DNA of 64,000 nt from Tahibacter soli (GTDB taxonomy: Bacteria; Pseudomonadota; Gammaproteobacteria; Xanthomonadales; Rhodanobacteraceae): positions 124,001 to 188,000 of the forward strand of contig NZ_JAOVZO020000001.1 of the NCBI RefSeq assembly GCF_025717065.2. The letters run 5' to 3'. Positions 37,017 to 45,847 of the stretch are shown here, in pieces (the first letter of the stretch is position 1; each line of letters begins with the position of its first letter). The notes under the pieces are model-generated. The model was not told where the DNA came from, ran no database searches, and saw only the letters and a program-made list of their open reading frames with translations. The translations under genes and the position numbers were made by a program.

Positions 37017-38429
37017 TCAGGCCGGCAGCGCGAGATCGTCGAGCATCGCCTTGAGGAAGCGCGCCGCTTCGCCGCCGGTCGCCGCGCGGTGGTCGAACGT
37101 CAGCGACAGCGGCATCAGCCGGTGCGTCTCGACGCCGCCCATGACCGGCACGACTTCGTAGCGCAGCTTGCCGGCCGCGACGATCGCCACGCACGGCGGC
37201 ACGACGACCGGCGTCGCGTAGCGGCCGGCGAACACGCCGAAGTTGGAAAGGGAAATCGTATACCCTTTCAATTCTTCCGGCGGGATCGAGCGATTCTTCA
37301 CCGAATCGCGCAGACGGTTGATCGCCATGCGCAGACCGGCCGCGTCGAGCACGTCGGCGTTGCGCAGCGCCGGCACGAACAGTCCGTCCTCGGTGTCGAC
37401 CGCGATGCCGACGTCGACGTGAGGATGCAGCGTGCGCGTGAGATTGTCGCCGTCGAACCAGGCGTTGAGCGCCGGCACGGCCTTGCACGCGCGCACGAGC
37501 GAGCGGATCAGGCGCACGGTGATGTCGTTGCCGGGCTGCCAGGCGTGCAGATCGGCGTCGTCGCACAGCGTCGTCGGCACGACCTTCGCGTGCGCGTCGG
37601 CCATCACGCGCGCCATGTTGCGGCGCACGCCCTTGAGCTGTTCCGGCTGGCCGAGCACGGCTTGCGCGGCGGGCGGCGCCGTGCGCATCGGCTGACCCGA
37701 CGCCGACAGCGCGGTGCGCGCGGGCGCGGCGACCGGTGCGGGAGCCGGTGCGGGGGCTGGTGCAGCAGCCGGCACGGCGGCCGGCGCCGGCGCGCTCGGA
37801 CCGTTCGCGGCGGCGTTCTTCACGTCGTTCATCGTCACGACGCCGCCGGCGCCGGTCGCCGCGACGCGCGCCAGATCGACACCGAGCTTTTTCGCGAGCG
37901 CACGCACGGCGGGCATCGCCTTGACGCCGCCGACCGAGACGACCTGTTCGCTGACGACGCGGTCGCTCGCTTCCATCGCGCCGACGACCGTGCCGGAATC
38001 CGCGCGCGCGGCGGGCGCCGCCTCGCCGGTTTTCAGCGTGCCGCCGTCGTCGGACGCGACCACCTTGCCGCCGTCCGTCGGCGCGGGTTCGCCGGCGCCC
38101 TTGGGCAGCGCCGGCTCCGGCGTCTTCGCGGCATGGCCGTGGTGATGGCCCGTGTCCTGCGCTTCGGCGCGCTGCGGCAGGCTCGGATCGATCTCGATCG
38201 CGACCAGCGGCGCGCCGGTGTTGATGACGTCGCCGTTCTTGCCGTAGAGCTTGACGACCTTGCCCGAATACGGCGACGGCACTTCGACGACGGCCTTGGC
38301 CGTTTCCATCGAAACGAGCGGCGCGTCGAGGCGCACGACGTCGCCTTCCTTGACGGACCATTCGACGATCGTGGCGTCGGGCAGCCCTTCGCCGAGATCG
38401 GGCAGCAGGAATGTTTTGGTGTCGGCCAT
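37017..38429 (-). CDS. 2-oxoacid dehydrogenase E2 (dihydrolipoamide acyltransferase)
   Basis: The core E2 subunit takes the acyl group from E1 and hands it to CoA. The 470-residue protein has a lipoyl domain (about 5-78) with lipoylated Lys in METAKAVVEV, a His/Pro linker (HHHGHAAK), a peripheral-subunit-binding domain (MPAVRALAKKLGVDLARV), a Pro/Ala linker (about 215-245), and the catalytic domain from about 265. The active-site motif reads DHRAATGG. The usual Asp of the HRxxDG motif is Thr here, a variant I recall from bacterial branched-chain E2 proteins. The start ATG 38429 follows AGGA. It is the last gene of the E1a-GNAT-E1b-E2 operon, and E3 is not present. Confidence 0.93.
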   Translation of the reverse strand: MADTKTFLLPDLGEGLPDATIVEWSVKEGDVVRLDAPLVSMETAKAVVEVPSPYSGKVVKLYGKNGDVINTGAPLVAIEIDPSLPQRAEAQDTGHHHGHAAKTPEPALPKGAGEPAPTDGGKVVASDDGGTLKTGEAAPAARADSGTVVGAMEASDRVVSEQVVSVGGVKAMPAVRALAKKLGVDLARVAATGAGGVVTMNDVKNAAANGPSAPAPAAVPAAAPAPAPAPAPVAAPARTALSASGQPMRTAPPAAQAVLGQPEQLKGVRRNMARVMADAHAKVVPTTLCDDADLHAWQPGNDITVRLIRSLVRACKAVPALNAWFDGDNLTRTLHPHVDVGIAVDTEDGLFVPALRNADVLDAAGLRMAINRLRDSVKNRSIPPEELKGYTISLSNFGVFAGRYATPVVVPPCVAIVAAGKLRYEVVPVMGGVETHRLMPLSLTFDHRAATGGEAARFLKAMLDDLALPA

Positions 38430-38485
38430 GGCAGCGATTCCTGAAAGGATTTTGCCGCGGCGCCATGCCGCGGCGAGAACGAAGA

Positions 38486-39466
38486 TCAACTGGCGGCGAG
38501 CGTGCGCTTCGCCGCGGCGACGATGCGCTCCACGCTCGGCAGGTATTTCATCTCGAGCCGGAACAGCGGGATGTGCGTGTCGTAGCCGGTCACGCGTTCG
38601 ACCGGCGCGACGAGGTCGTACATCGCATGTTCGGCGAGGCGCGCGGCCACTTCGGCGCCGAAGCCCGCGGTGCGCGGCGCTTCGTGCACGATCACGCAGC
38701 GGCCGGTCTTTTTCACCGATTCGTGGATCGTGTCGAAGTCGAGCGGCTTCAGCGTCGCCACGTCGATCACTTCGGCGCTGACGCCTTCCTTGGCGAGCGC
38801 GTCGGCCGCCTCGAGCGTCTCCTTGACCTGCGCGCCCCACGTCACCAGCGTGACGTCGGTGCCGTCGCGCAGCACGAAGCACACGTCGAGCGGCAGCGCT
38901 TCGCCGTCGTCGGGCACTTCTTCCTTGTACTGGCGGTAGATGCGCTTGGGTTCGAAGAAGATCACCGGGTCGGGATCGCGGATCGCCGCGAGCAGCATGC
39001 CGTAGGCGCGCGACGGCGACGACGGCATCACCACGCGCAGGCCAGGCACGTTCGTGAAGATCGCTTCGTTCGCTTCGGAGTGGTGTTCCGGCGCGCGGAT
39101 GCCGCCGCCCCAGGGCACGCGCAGCACGAGCGGGCAGGAGAGGCGGCCGCGCGTGCGCGTGCGAAAGCGCGCCGCGTGGCAGACGATGTGGTCGACCATC
39201 GGATAGACGAAGCCGTCGAACTGCGCTTCGGCGACCGGCCGCATGCCTTGCACGGCCATGCCGACGGCGACGCCGGCGATCGTCGTTTCGTCGAGCGGCG
39301 TATCGAGCACGCGCTGCGTGCCGAATTTTTCGGAGAGTCCCGCCGTGGCGCGAAACACGCCGCCGTTGACGCCGACGTCTTCGCCGAGCACGACGACGGA
39401 CGCATCATTCGCCATCTCGTGCGCGAGAGCCTGGGTGATCGCTTCGATCAGGGTAATTTGTGCCAT
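38486..39466 (-). CDS. 2-oxoacid dehydrogenase E1 beta subunit
   Basis: The 326-residue E1-beta chain of a heterotetrameric thiamine-diphosphate dehydrogenase has EAITQALAHEMANDASVVVLGEDVG with the conserved Glu of GED, FDGFVYPMVDHIVCHAARFR, the gap region WGGGIRAPEHHSEANEAIF and a C-terminal transketolase-type domain (VTLVTWGAQVKETLEAADAL). The profile fits branched-chain 2-oxoacid dehydrogenases better than the pyruvate form, but substrate use cannot be settled from sequence alone. It lies 7 bases after the GNAT stop and 56 bases before E2. Confidence 0.93.
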   Translation of the reverse strand: MAQITLIEAITQALAHEMANDASVVVLGEDVGVNGGVFRATAGLSEKFGTQRVLDTPLDETTIAGVAVGMAVQGMRPVAEAQFDGFVYPMVDHIVCHAARFRTRTRGRLSCPLVLRVPWGGGIRAPEHHSEANEAIFTNVPGLRVVMPSSPSRAYGMLLAAIRDPDPVIFFEPKRIYRQYKEEVPDDGEALPLDVCFVLRDGTDVTLVTWGAQVKETLEAADALAKEGVSAEVIDVATLKPLDFDTIHESVKKTGRCVIVHEAPRTAGFGAEVAARLAEHAMYDLVAPVERVTGYDTHIPLFRLEMKYLPSVERIVAAAKRTLAAS

Positions 39467-39473
39467 TGGTCCG

Positions 39474-39998
39474 CTACCTGTCAGACGCAGCGCCGAGCGG
39501 GTGACGCATCACCCACATCGGCATGGGGTCGCTTGCGCGCGGATAGTCGCGTTCGCCGACGATCGCGAATCCGCAGCGTTCGTACATCCGGCGCGCGCGC
39601 TCGTTCACCTTGAGCACGTCGAGCCACATACAACCCTCGCCGCGTTCGCGCGCGCGGTCGGCGCACGCGTCGATCAGCACGCGGCCGTAGCCGCGCCCGG
39701 CCTGATCGGCGAGGAAATAGATTTTCTGCAGCTCGGCGCCGCGCTCGTCGCGCGCCGGCACGGGCTGGTTCCAGCGCAGTTTGGCGAAGCCGACGTCGAA
39801 GCCATCGACATCGCCGACGAGATACAGCGCGCGGTCGGCGTCGACATCGGCCTGGATTTCGCCGACGTCGAACTGCTGCGCGAGCCACACGTCGAGTTCG
39901 TCCTCGCGCCACAGCGTCGCGTAGTGGTCGCGATACGTGCGCGCGCCGAGCGCGGCGACGCCGGCGGCCTCATCGCGTCGGGCGGCGCGCACGCGCAT
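39474..39998 (-). CDS. GNAT family N-acetyltransferase inserted in dehydrogenase operon
   Basis: The 174-residue acyltransferase has the acetyl-CoA loop QAGRGYGRVLIDACADRARERG (Q/RxxGxG/A) after LQKIYFLADQ, and a closing MYERCGFAIVGERDY. Similar N-terminal helices with ARTYRDHYATLW occur in small-molecule or protein acetyltransferases of the diamine/aminoglycoside type. The ATG overlaps the E1-alpha stop as TGATG, so it is translationally coupled to the complex. It sits between the two E1 subunit genes, which are normally adjacent. It could acetylate the complex or a pathway metabolite. That is inference from position. Confidence 0.88.
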   Translation of the reverse strand: MRVRAARRDEAAGVAALGARTYRDHYATLWREDELDVWLAQQFDVGEIQADVDADRALYLVGDVDGFDVGFAKLRWNQPVPARDERGAELQKIYFLADQAGRGYGRVLIDACADRARERGEGCMWLDVLKVNERARRMYERCGFAIVGERDYPRASDPMPMWVMRHPLGAASDR

Positions 39999-41077
39999 CA
40001 GCCGCGCCGCTGTTCCAGCGCGAGCGCCTGCGCGCGCTGCGCGGTGAGATCCGGCGGCAGTTCGGCGTAGACGTAGTCGAATATCGCTTCGACCGGCTGC
40101 GTCTTGGTTTCGAGATACGCGTTCACTTCGACGTCGACGATCTTCTCGCACTCGGCCTTCCACGCTTCCTCGTGCTTGTCGCTCCAGACGTTCTGTGCGG
40201 TGAGATACGTGCGCAGGCGCTTCATCGGTTCGCGCTCCCACGCCGCCTTCACTTCGGCGTCGGGCCGGTAGCGGCGCGCGTCGTCGGCGGTGGTGTGGTC
40301 GGACAGGCGATAGGTGACCGCCTCGATCAGCATGCCGCCGTGGCCGTGGCGCGCGCGCTTGATCGCGTGGTCCATCGCCGCGCGCATCGCGATGAGGTCG
40401 TTGCCGTCGACCTGCAGGCACTCGACGCCGGCCGCGATGCCTTTCTGCGCGAGCGTCTTGGCGCCGGTCTGGATCGTACGCGGCACCGAAATGGCCCACT
40501 GGTTGTTCACGATCACACTGACATAGGGCAGCGTCTGCGCGCCGGCCATGTTGATCGCGCCGTAGAAGTCGGCCTTCGACGAGCCGCCGTCGCCGACGAC
40601 GCTGACGGCGACGCGCGGCTCCTTGCGGATCTTGAAGGCGAGCGCGGCGCCGGCCGCGTGCAGGCACTGCGTCGCGATCGGCACGCACCACGGAAAATCG
40701 TGGGCAGGGCCGGAAAAATCGTTGCCGCGCTCGTCGCCGCCCCAGTACATCAGCACTTCGCGCGGCTTCACGCCGCGCACGAACTGCGCGCCGTATTCGC
40801 GGTACATCGGCGCGAACACGTCGTCTTCGCGCATCGCCGAGCCGATCGCGACGTGCGCGGCCTCGTGGCCCAGGCACGAGGCGTAGGTGCCGAGCTTGCC
40901 GGTGCGCTGCAAGGCCACGGCCTTGGTGTCGAAGACGCGTACAAAAAGCATCGTTTTGTACAATTCGACGAGCTGCTTCGCGTCGCGCGCGAACTCGGGC
41001 AGGTCGCTGCGCACGAGCTTGCCGTCCGCGTCGAGGTATTGCAGGTATTCGATTTCGAAAGTAGCGGCGATGGACAT
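39998..41077 (-). CDS. 2-oxoacid dehydrogenase E1 alpha subunit
   Basis: The 359-residue chain decarboxylates a branched-chain 2-oxoacid (probable) or pyruvate with thiamine diphosphate. The thiamine motif is GDGGSSKADFYGAINMAG...VNNQWAIS. Other family features are GQ-like LGTYASCLGHEAAHVAIG, FAPMYREYGAQFVRG and YRLSDHTTADDARRY, the phospho-loop region. The ATG at 41077 has a strong GGAGGA and begins MSIAATFEIEYLQYLDADG. It is the first gene of the operon. The promoter should lie in the 257-base divergent gap to the tryptophan dioxygenase. Confidence 0.95.
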   Translation of the reverse strand: MSIAATFEIEYLQYLDADGKLVRSDLPEFARDAKQLVELYKTMLFVRVFDTKAVALQRTGKLGTYASCLGHEAAHVAIGSAMREDDVFAPMYREYGAQFVRGVKPREVLMYWGGDERGNDFSGPAHDFPWCVPIATQCLHAAGAALAFKIRKEPRVAVSVVGDGGSSKADFYGAINMAGAQTLPYVSVIVNNQWAISVPRTIQTGAKTLAQKGIAAGVECLQVDGNDLIAMRAAMDHAIKRARHGHGGMLIEAVTYRLSDHTTADDARRYRPDAEVKAAWEREPMKRLRTYLTAQNVWSDKHEEAWKAECEKIVDVEVNAYLETKTQPVEAIFDYVYAELPPDLTAQRAQALALEQRRG

Positions 41078-41334
41078 GCTTCCTCCGCTTGTTGCGGGTG
41101 ACGATGCGCCTGGCAGGCAGCGGGGCGCGACGACGACGGGACGCCGTGGCGTCCGTAGGCTGGCGCGCGCGCAGATCCAGTGCTGCGGCGGAACGCGACC
41201 GACCGAAAGGGACGCCTTGATAGCAATTCGACCGCCCGGAATCAAGGCCCGCCGCAGCATTCGCACACTTCGCGACCGCATGCGCAACCGCCCGGTCGGC
41301 TATGCTAGAGCACTTGGATGACGGAAGAAGTGCC

Positions 41335-42186
41335 GTGAGCGAACCGAACAAGCGCGACCTCGAAGCGGGCATCACCACCGACCTGCGCGACCGCATGAGC
41401 TATGGCGGATATCTCGCGCTCGACACGCTGCTGTCGGCGCAGTCGCCGCTGTCCCGGCCCGAGCATCACGACGAGATGCTGTTCATCATCCAGCACCAGA
41501 CGTCGGAATTGTGGATGAAGCTAATCATCCACGAATTGCGCGCGGCGATCGCGCATCTGGCGCAGGACGATCTCGATCCGTGCCTGAAGATTCTCGCGCG
41601 GGTCAAGCAGATCCAGCGCCAGCTGTTCGAGCAGTGGGCCGTGCTCGAAACGTTGACGCCGTCGGAATATCTCGAGTTCCGCGACGTGCTGGGTCCGGCG
41701 TCGGGTTTCCAGTCGCATCAGTACCGCACGATCGAATTCCTGCTCGGCAACAAGAACGCCGACATGATCGCCGTGTTCGCGCACGATCCGGCGCGCCAGG
41801 CCGCGCTGACCGCCGTGCTCAAGGCGCCGAGCCTGTACGACGAATTCCTGCGCTATCTGGCGCGCCAGGGCCATGCCGTGCCGGCCGAATGCGTCGAGCG
41901 CGACTTCTCGCAGCCGTACGAGCGCAACGCGCACTTGATCGGCGTGTTCCGCCGCATCTACGAAAACACCGACACGTACTGGTCGGCGTACCACCTGTGC
42001 GAGCAACTGGTCGACGTCGAGGAAAGTTTCCAGCTCTGGCGCTTCCGCCACATGAAGACGGTCGAGCGCATCATCGGCTTCCGGCGCGGTACGGGCGGCT
42101 CGTCCGGCGTCGCGTTCCTGCGCAAGGCGCTCGAATTGACGTTCTTTCCGGAGCTGTTCGAAGTGCGCAGCGTGATCGGCACCTGA
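41335..42186 (+). CDS. kynA: Tryptophan 2,3-dioxygenase
   Basis: This heme enzyme opens the indole ring of L-tryptophan to N-formylkynurenine. The 283-residue protein matches bacterial forms throughout: [63 protein letters not shown], and the heme His in [22 protein letters not shown]. The GTG at 41335 ([13 protein letters not shown]) matches family N-termini and follows GGAAGAAG. An ATG 11 codons upstream is possible. The rest of the kynurenine pathway is not in the window. It is divergent from the dehydrogenase operon. Confidence 0.96.
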   Translation: MSEPNKRDLEAGITTDLRDRMSYGGYLALDTLLSAQSPLSRPEHHDEMLFIIQHQTSELWMKLIIHELRAAIAHLAQDDLDPCLKILARVKQIQRQLFEQWAVLETLTPSEYLEFRDVLGPASGFQSHQYRTIEFLLGNKNADMIAVFAHDPARQAALTAVLKAPSLYDEFLRYLARQGHAVPAECVERDFSQPYERNAHLIGVFRRIYENTDTYWSAYHLCEQLVDVEESFQLWRFRHMKTVERIIGFRRGTGGSSGVAFLRKALELTFFPELFEVRSVIGT

Positions 42187-42400
42187 GGCCGAGTCCGGCT
42201 CCGTCGCAAGCCTTGCCGGAAGCGCGTTTGCGCGGGTGTTGCCGTATCGGTTGAATCGTTTCAATGCGGTGCGCAATGGCGCATCGCAGCAACGCGCGGG
42301 TTTGACTTGGAGCGCGCGCACCGGTTAAAGCTTTGGCTCCTTCGTCGCGCCGCCAAGCGGTCCCGCGGCACCACTCAACCAACCATCAGGGGATCGCCGC

Positions 42401-43900
42401 ATGAGCGGAACCGCCACACCGAGCGCGCAGCCCGCGCCGCCCGAATTTCCGCAACTCATGGGTCATCCGCGGCCGTTGTGGATGCTGTTCATGGCCGAGT
42501 TCTGGGAGCGCTTCGCGTTCTACGGCATCCGCTGGGCGCTCGTGCTGTACGTCGTCGCGCAGTTCTACAACGGCGATCCGTCCGGCCAGGCGCCGGCGGG
42601 CCTCATCTACGGCTCGTACCTCGCGCTCGTGTACGCCGGCGCGATCGGCGGCGGCTACGTCGCCGACCGCTATCTCGGCTACCAGCGCACGATTCTCGTC
42701 GGCGCCGTATTCATGGCGGCCGGCCTGTTCCTGATCTCGATCCCGAACCAGGACGTCTTCAAGCTCGGCCTCGCCACGATCATCGTCGGCAACGGCATGT
42801 TCAAGCCGAACATTTCCACGATGGTCGGCAAGCTGTACTCGATCGGCGACCTGCGCCGCGATTCGGGTTTCACGATCTTCTACATGGGCATCAACCTCGG
42901 CGGCTTCATCTCGCCGATCGTCACCCAGGTGCTCGCGCAGTACATCTTCGGCACGGGTTCGATGCCGTCGTACAAGATCGTGTTCATCGCGTCGGGCATC
43001 GGCATGCTGCTGTCGCTCGTGTGGTTCTACTTCGGCCGCGCGCAGTTGAAGGGCATCGGCGCGCCGCCGCCGGAAGCGCCGGGCCGCGAGCGCATCGTGC
43101 ACGTCATCATCGGCGCGATCGTCGTGATTCCGGTCGCTTACGGCTTGCTCGCGCTCGGTGCGGAGGCGCTGCAGTGGGTGCTCACCGCGATGTTCATCGC
43201 GCTCGCGGTAACGCTGATGATCGAGGGCATCAAGAACGGCACGGTCGCGCGCGACAAGACGATCGCGATGCTGATCATCTTCGTGTTCAATATTTTGTTC
43301 TGGATGTTCTTCGAACAGGCCGGCAGCTCGTTCACGTTCCTCGCCGACAACATCGTCGACCGCATGTTCGGTACCTGGGAATTCCCGACCGCGTGGTTCC
43401 AGAGCGTCAATTCGCTCGCGATCATCGTGCTCGCGCCGCTCGTCGCGTGGATCTGGGTCGCGATGAAGGACAACAACCCGATCATTCCGCGCAAGTTCGC
43501 GCTGGGCCTCATCTTCAACGGCCTCGCGTTCCTCCTGCTGATGTACGCGCTGACGCACCTCGTCGACCTCAACAACAAGATCCCGTTCTGGACCCTGTTC
43601 ATGGTCTACGTGATCCAGTCGGTCGGCGAGCTGTGCCTGTCGCCGATCGGCCTGTCGATGGTGACCAAGCTCGCGCCGGTGCGCCTCGTCGGCTTCGGCA
43701 TGGGCGGCTGGTTCCTGTCGACCGGCATCGGCAACAACCTGTCGGGCATCTTCGCCGGCCACGTGAGCGGCGAGACCGGCATGAGCGTCGCCTCGGCGCT
43801 GTCGGGCTACACGTTCGGCTTCTGGGCGCTCGTCGGCGCCGGCGTGCTGCTGTTCATCGTCGCGCCGCTGATCTACCGGTTGATGCACGGCGTGCGCTGA
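42401..43900 (+). CDS. POT family proton-coupled oligopeptide transporter
   Basis: This 499-residue inner-membrane protein with about 14 hydrophobic helices imports di- and tripeptides with protons. The signature EFWERFAFYGIRWAL (ExxER) is in helix 1. Others are GGGYVADRYLGYQRTI in the first loop, FKPNISTMVGKLY, GFTIFYMGINLGG, FWMFFEQAGSSFTFLA and QSVGELCLSPIGLSMVTKLAP. These match YdgR/DtpT-like POT proteins. AGGGGA precedes the ATG. It follows tryptophan dioxygenase by 214 bases and ends in a shared terminator with the MarR gene. It plausibly feeds peptides to the nearby amino-acid catabolic genes. Confidence 0.95.
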   Translation: MSGTATPSAQPAPPEFPQLMGHPRPLWMLFMAEFWERFAFYGIRWALVLYVVAQFYNGDPSGQAPAGLIYGSYLALVYAGAIGGGYVADRYLGYQRTILVGAVFMAAGLFLISIPNQDVFKLGLATIIVGNGMFKPNISTMVGKLYSIGDLRRDSGFTIFYMGINLGGFISPIVTQVLAQYIFGTGSMPSYKIVFIASGIGMLLSLVWFYFGRAQLKGIGAPPPEAPGRERIVHVIIGAIVVIPVAYGLLALGAEALQWVLTAMFIALAVTLMIEGIKNGTVARDKTIAMLIIFVFNILFWMFFEQAGSSFTFLADNIVDRMFGTWEFPTAWFQSVNSLAIIVLAPLVAWIWVAMKDNNPIIPRKFALGLIFNGLAFLLLMYALTHLVDLNNKIPFWTLFMVYVIQSVGELCLSPIGLSMVTKLAPVRLVGFGMGGWFLSTGIGNNLSGIFAGHVSGETGMSVASALSGYTFGFWALVGAGVLLFIVAPLIYRLMHGVR

Positions 43901-43922
43901 CGCGCCGCATCTGAGCAAGATC

Positions 43923-43948
43923 CGAAAGGCGGCTTCGGCCGCCTTTCG
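43923..43948. terminator. Bidirectional terminator with UUCG loop
   Basis: The 11-bp stem CGAAAGGCGGC / GCCGCCTTTCG is closed by TTCG, a very stable tetraloop. It sits between converging genes and starts 23 bases after the transporter stop. On the plus strand CGTTTC follows. Confidence 0.85.
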
Positions 43949-43952
43949 CGTT

Positions 43953-44408
43953 TCAGCGGCCGAGTTCCTGCAATTCGGCCTGCCAGAGTTTTTCGAGAAT
44001 GCGCGACAGCCAGCGCTGTTCGTCGGCGTCCAGATACGCCAGCAGGCGGCGTTCGTGTTCGAGCGCGAGCGGCGCGACTTCGTCGTAGATCTTCCAGCCC
44101 TTCTCGGTCAGGGTCAGCACGGACTGGCGCTTGTCGTGTTCGGCCGTGCCGCGGCGGACGCGACCGTCCTTCATCAGCTGCGCGACCGCGCGGCTGACGG
44201 CTACCTTGTCCATCGCCGTACGCTGCGCGACCTCGCGCGCGGCGATGCCGTCGTAACGGCCGAGCACGGCCAGCACGCGCCACTGCGTGATCGACAGGGC
44301 GAATCGGCTTTCGTACTCGCGCGCGATCGCCTGACTGACCGTGTTGGACAGCACCGACAGCCGGTACGGCAGGAATTGTTCGAGCTCGAGCACGTGGTGA
44401 ACGGTCAT
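43953..44408 (-). CDS. MarR family transcriptional regulator (HpaR/HmgR-like)
   Basis: The 151-residue winged-helix dimer has the helix-turn-helix ITQWRVLAVLGRYDGIAAREVAQRTAMDKVAVSRAVAQLMKDG (about 40-82) and the wing RGTAEHDKRQSVLTLTEKG. The gene is divergent from hppD with 164 bases between. A near-perfect inverted repeat over the hppD promoter is its probable binding site. MarR proteins of this kind usually repress aromatic-acid catabolism and let go when a pathway compound binds. Here the inducer might be homogentisate or a related metabolite (inferred). Confidence 0.9.
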   Translation of the reverse strand: MTVHHVLELEQFLPYRLSVLSNTVSQAIAREYESRFALSITQWRVLAVLGRYDGIAAREVAQRTAMDKVAVSRAVAQLMKDGRVRRGTAEHDKRQSVLTLTEKGWKIYDEVAPLALEHERRLLAYLDADEQRWLSRILEKLWQAELQELGR

Positions 44409-44422
44409 GACGCGGCAAACCT

Positions 44423-44450
44423 TGCAAATGGTTTCAGATGAAACTATAAC
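44423..44450 (+). promoter_or_regulatory. hppD promoter with overlapping MarR-type operator
   Basis: The -35-like TTGCAA (44423-44428) and -10-like TATAAC (44445-44450) are 16 bases apart. Between and over them lies ATGGTTTCA-GA-TGAAACTAT (44428-44447), whose half-sites match except for one G/T position. A repressor bound here would block RNA polymerase. The divergent MarR gene is the obvious candidate. Confidence 0.7.
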
Positions 44451-44572
44451 GTCGGCCTCGATGGCGCAAGCCGCAGGCGCGCGCCAGGTTCAGCGACGTG
44501 ACGCAAGCCGCGAGGCGTGCGCCACGTTCAGCCACCAGCGGCGTGCGCCGCACAGCCAGACCGGAGCCGACC

Positions 44573-45661
44573 ATGTCCTCGCAGCCGAACCTTGGAATGC
44601 AGCCGACGCAGTTCGAAAACCCGATGGGGATCGACGGCTTCGAGTTCGTCGAATTCGCCTCGCCCGATCCGGCCGCGCTGCACACATTGTTCCGGCGCCT
44701 CGGATTCAGCGCGATCGCGCGTCACAAGCGCAAGGCAATAACGCTGTACCGCCAGGGCGGCGTGAATTTTCTCGTCAACGAAGAACCCGATTCGTTCGCG
44801 GCCGACTTCGCCAAGGCGCATGGCCCGTGCGCGTGCGGCTTCGCGATCCGCGTGACGAAACCGGCCGCCGAGGTCGTCGAGCGCGTGGTCGCCAACGGCG
44901 GCGAGCGCCACGATGCGAAGATCGACACGCGCGCGGTCGACGCGCCGGTCGTCAAGGGCATCGGCGACTGCATGCTCTACATCGTCGACCGCTACGGCGA
45001 CGCGGGCACGGTCTACGACGCCGACTACGCGCCGATCGCGGGCGCGGACCAGAACCCGAAGGGCTTCGGCCTCACGTTCATCGACCACCTCACGCACAAT
45101 CTGTACTTCGGCAACATGCAGAAGTGGTCGGACTACTACGAGCGCCTGTTCAACTTCCGCGAGATCCGCTACTTCGACATCAAGGGCGTCAAGACCGGCC
45201 TCGTCTCGAAGGCGATGACCGCGCCGGACGGCGTCGTGCGCATTCCGCTGAACGAATCGTCCGATCCGAAGAGCCAGATCAACGAATACCTCGACGCGTA
45301 CCACGGCGAGGGCATCCAGCACATCGCGTGCTTCACCGACACGATCTACGAAACGGTCGAAGCGATGCGCGCCGCGGGCGTCGAATTCCTCGACACGCCC
45401 GATACGTACTACGACGTGATCGACATGCGCGTGCCGGACCACGGCGAAGACGTGCCGCGCATGGCGAAGAACAAGATCCTGATCGACGCCGACAAGGAAA
45501 CGCACCAGCGCAAGCTGCTGCAGATCTTCACGCAGAACGCGATCGGTCCGATCTTCTTCGAGATCATCCAGCGCAAGGGCAACGAAGGCTTCGGCGAGGG
45601 CAATTTCCAGGCGCTGTTCGAGAGCATCGAACGCGACCAGATGCGCCGCGGCGTTTTGTAG
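44573..45661 (+). CDS. hppD: 4-hydroxyphenylpyruvate dioxygenase
   Basis: This enzyme turns 4-hydroxyphenylpyruvate into homogentisate, the second step of tyrosine breakdown. The 362-residue protein has the three iron ligands: His in FIDHLTHNLYFGNM, His in GIQHIACFTDTIYE, and Glu in GPIFFEIIQRKGNEGFG. It has the two-domain layout of the family. ATG 44573 has GGAG upstream, and the product starts MSSQPNLGMQPTQFENPMG, as in related proteins. An earlier in-frame start is rejected for its odd composition. It is the first gene of the homogentisate cluster and is probably controlled by the divergent MarR regulator. Confidence 0.97.
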   Translation: MSSQPNLGMQPTQFENPMGIDGFEFVEFASPDPAALHTLFRRLGFSAIARHKRKAITLYRQGGVNFLVNEEPDSFAADFAKAHGPCACGFAIRVTKPAAEVVERVVANGGERHDAKIDTRAVDAPVVKGIGDCMLYIVDRYGDAGTVYDADYAPIAGADQNPKGFGLTFIDHLTHNLYFGNMQKWSDYYERLFNFREIRYFDIKGVKTGLVSKAMTAPDGVVRIPLNESSDPKSQINEYLDAYHGEGIQHIACFTDTIYETVEAMRAAGVEFLDTPDTYYDVIDMRVPDHGEDVPRMAKNKILIDADKETHQRKLLQIFTQNAIGPIFFEIIQRKGNEGFGEGNFQALFESIERDQMRRGVL

Positions 45662-45668
45662 CATGATG

Positions 45669-45822
45669 CTGAGAAACGGGCTTCCTGCCCGTTTCTCAGT
45701 CGAACGGCGCAAGCAAAGCTTGCGCACCTTCTCCGCGGGTCAATCGCTTGCGCGATCGACCCGCGGGCGATCCATCCATGGATCGCCTCGTTATATCGGC
45801 CGCGTACGCGAACTGCGTACGC
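45669..45822 (+). ncRNA. Run of five consecutive stem-loops in hppD-hmgA spacer
   Basis: Five perfect or near-perfect hairpins follow one another: 45669-45699 (13-bp stem, loop TTCCT), 45707-45725 (8 bp, loop AAA), 45733-45766 (9-bp outer plus 5-bp inner stem, loop TTGC), 45766-45787 (9 bp, loop TCCA) and 45802-45822 (8 bp, loop GAACT). They fill almost the whole 186-base spacer, far more than one terminator needs. It may be a structured leader, an mRNA stability element between operon genes, or a block of REP-like palindromes. Confidence 0.5.
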
Positions 45823-45847
45823 TCAGCGTTCCTACGACGATGCCGCC

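Noticed and set aside
42386-43918. Long open frame on the minus strand opposite the POT transporter
   Set aside because: It is the antisense shadow of a well-supported transporter gene and encodes a charged Asp/Glu/Arg/His-rich sequence without a fold.
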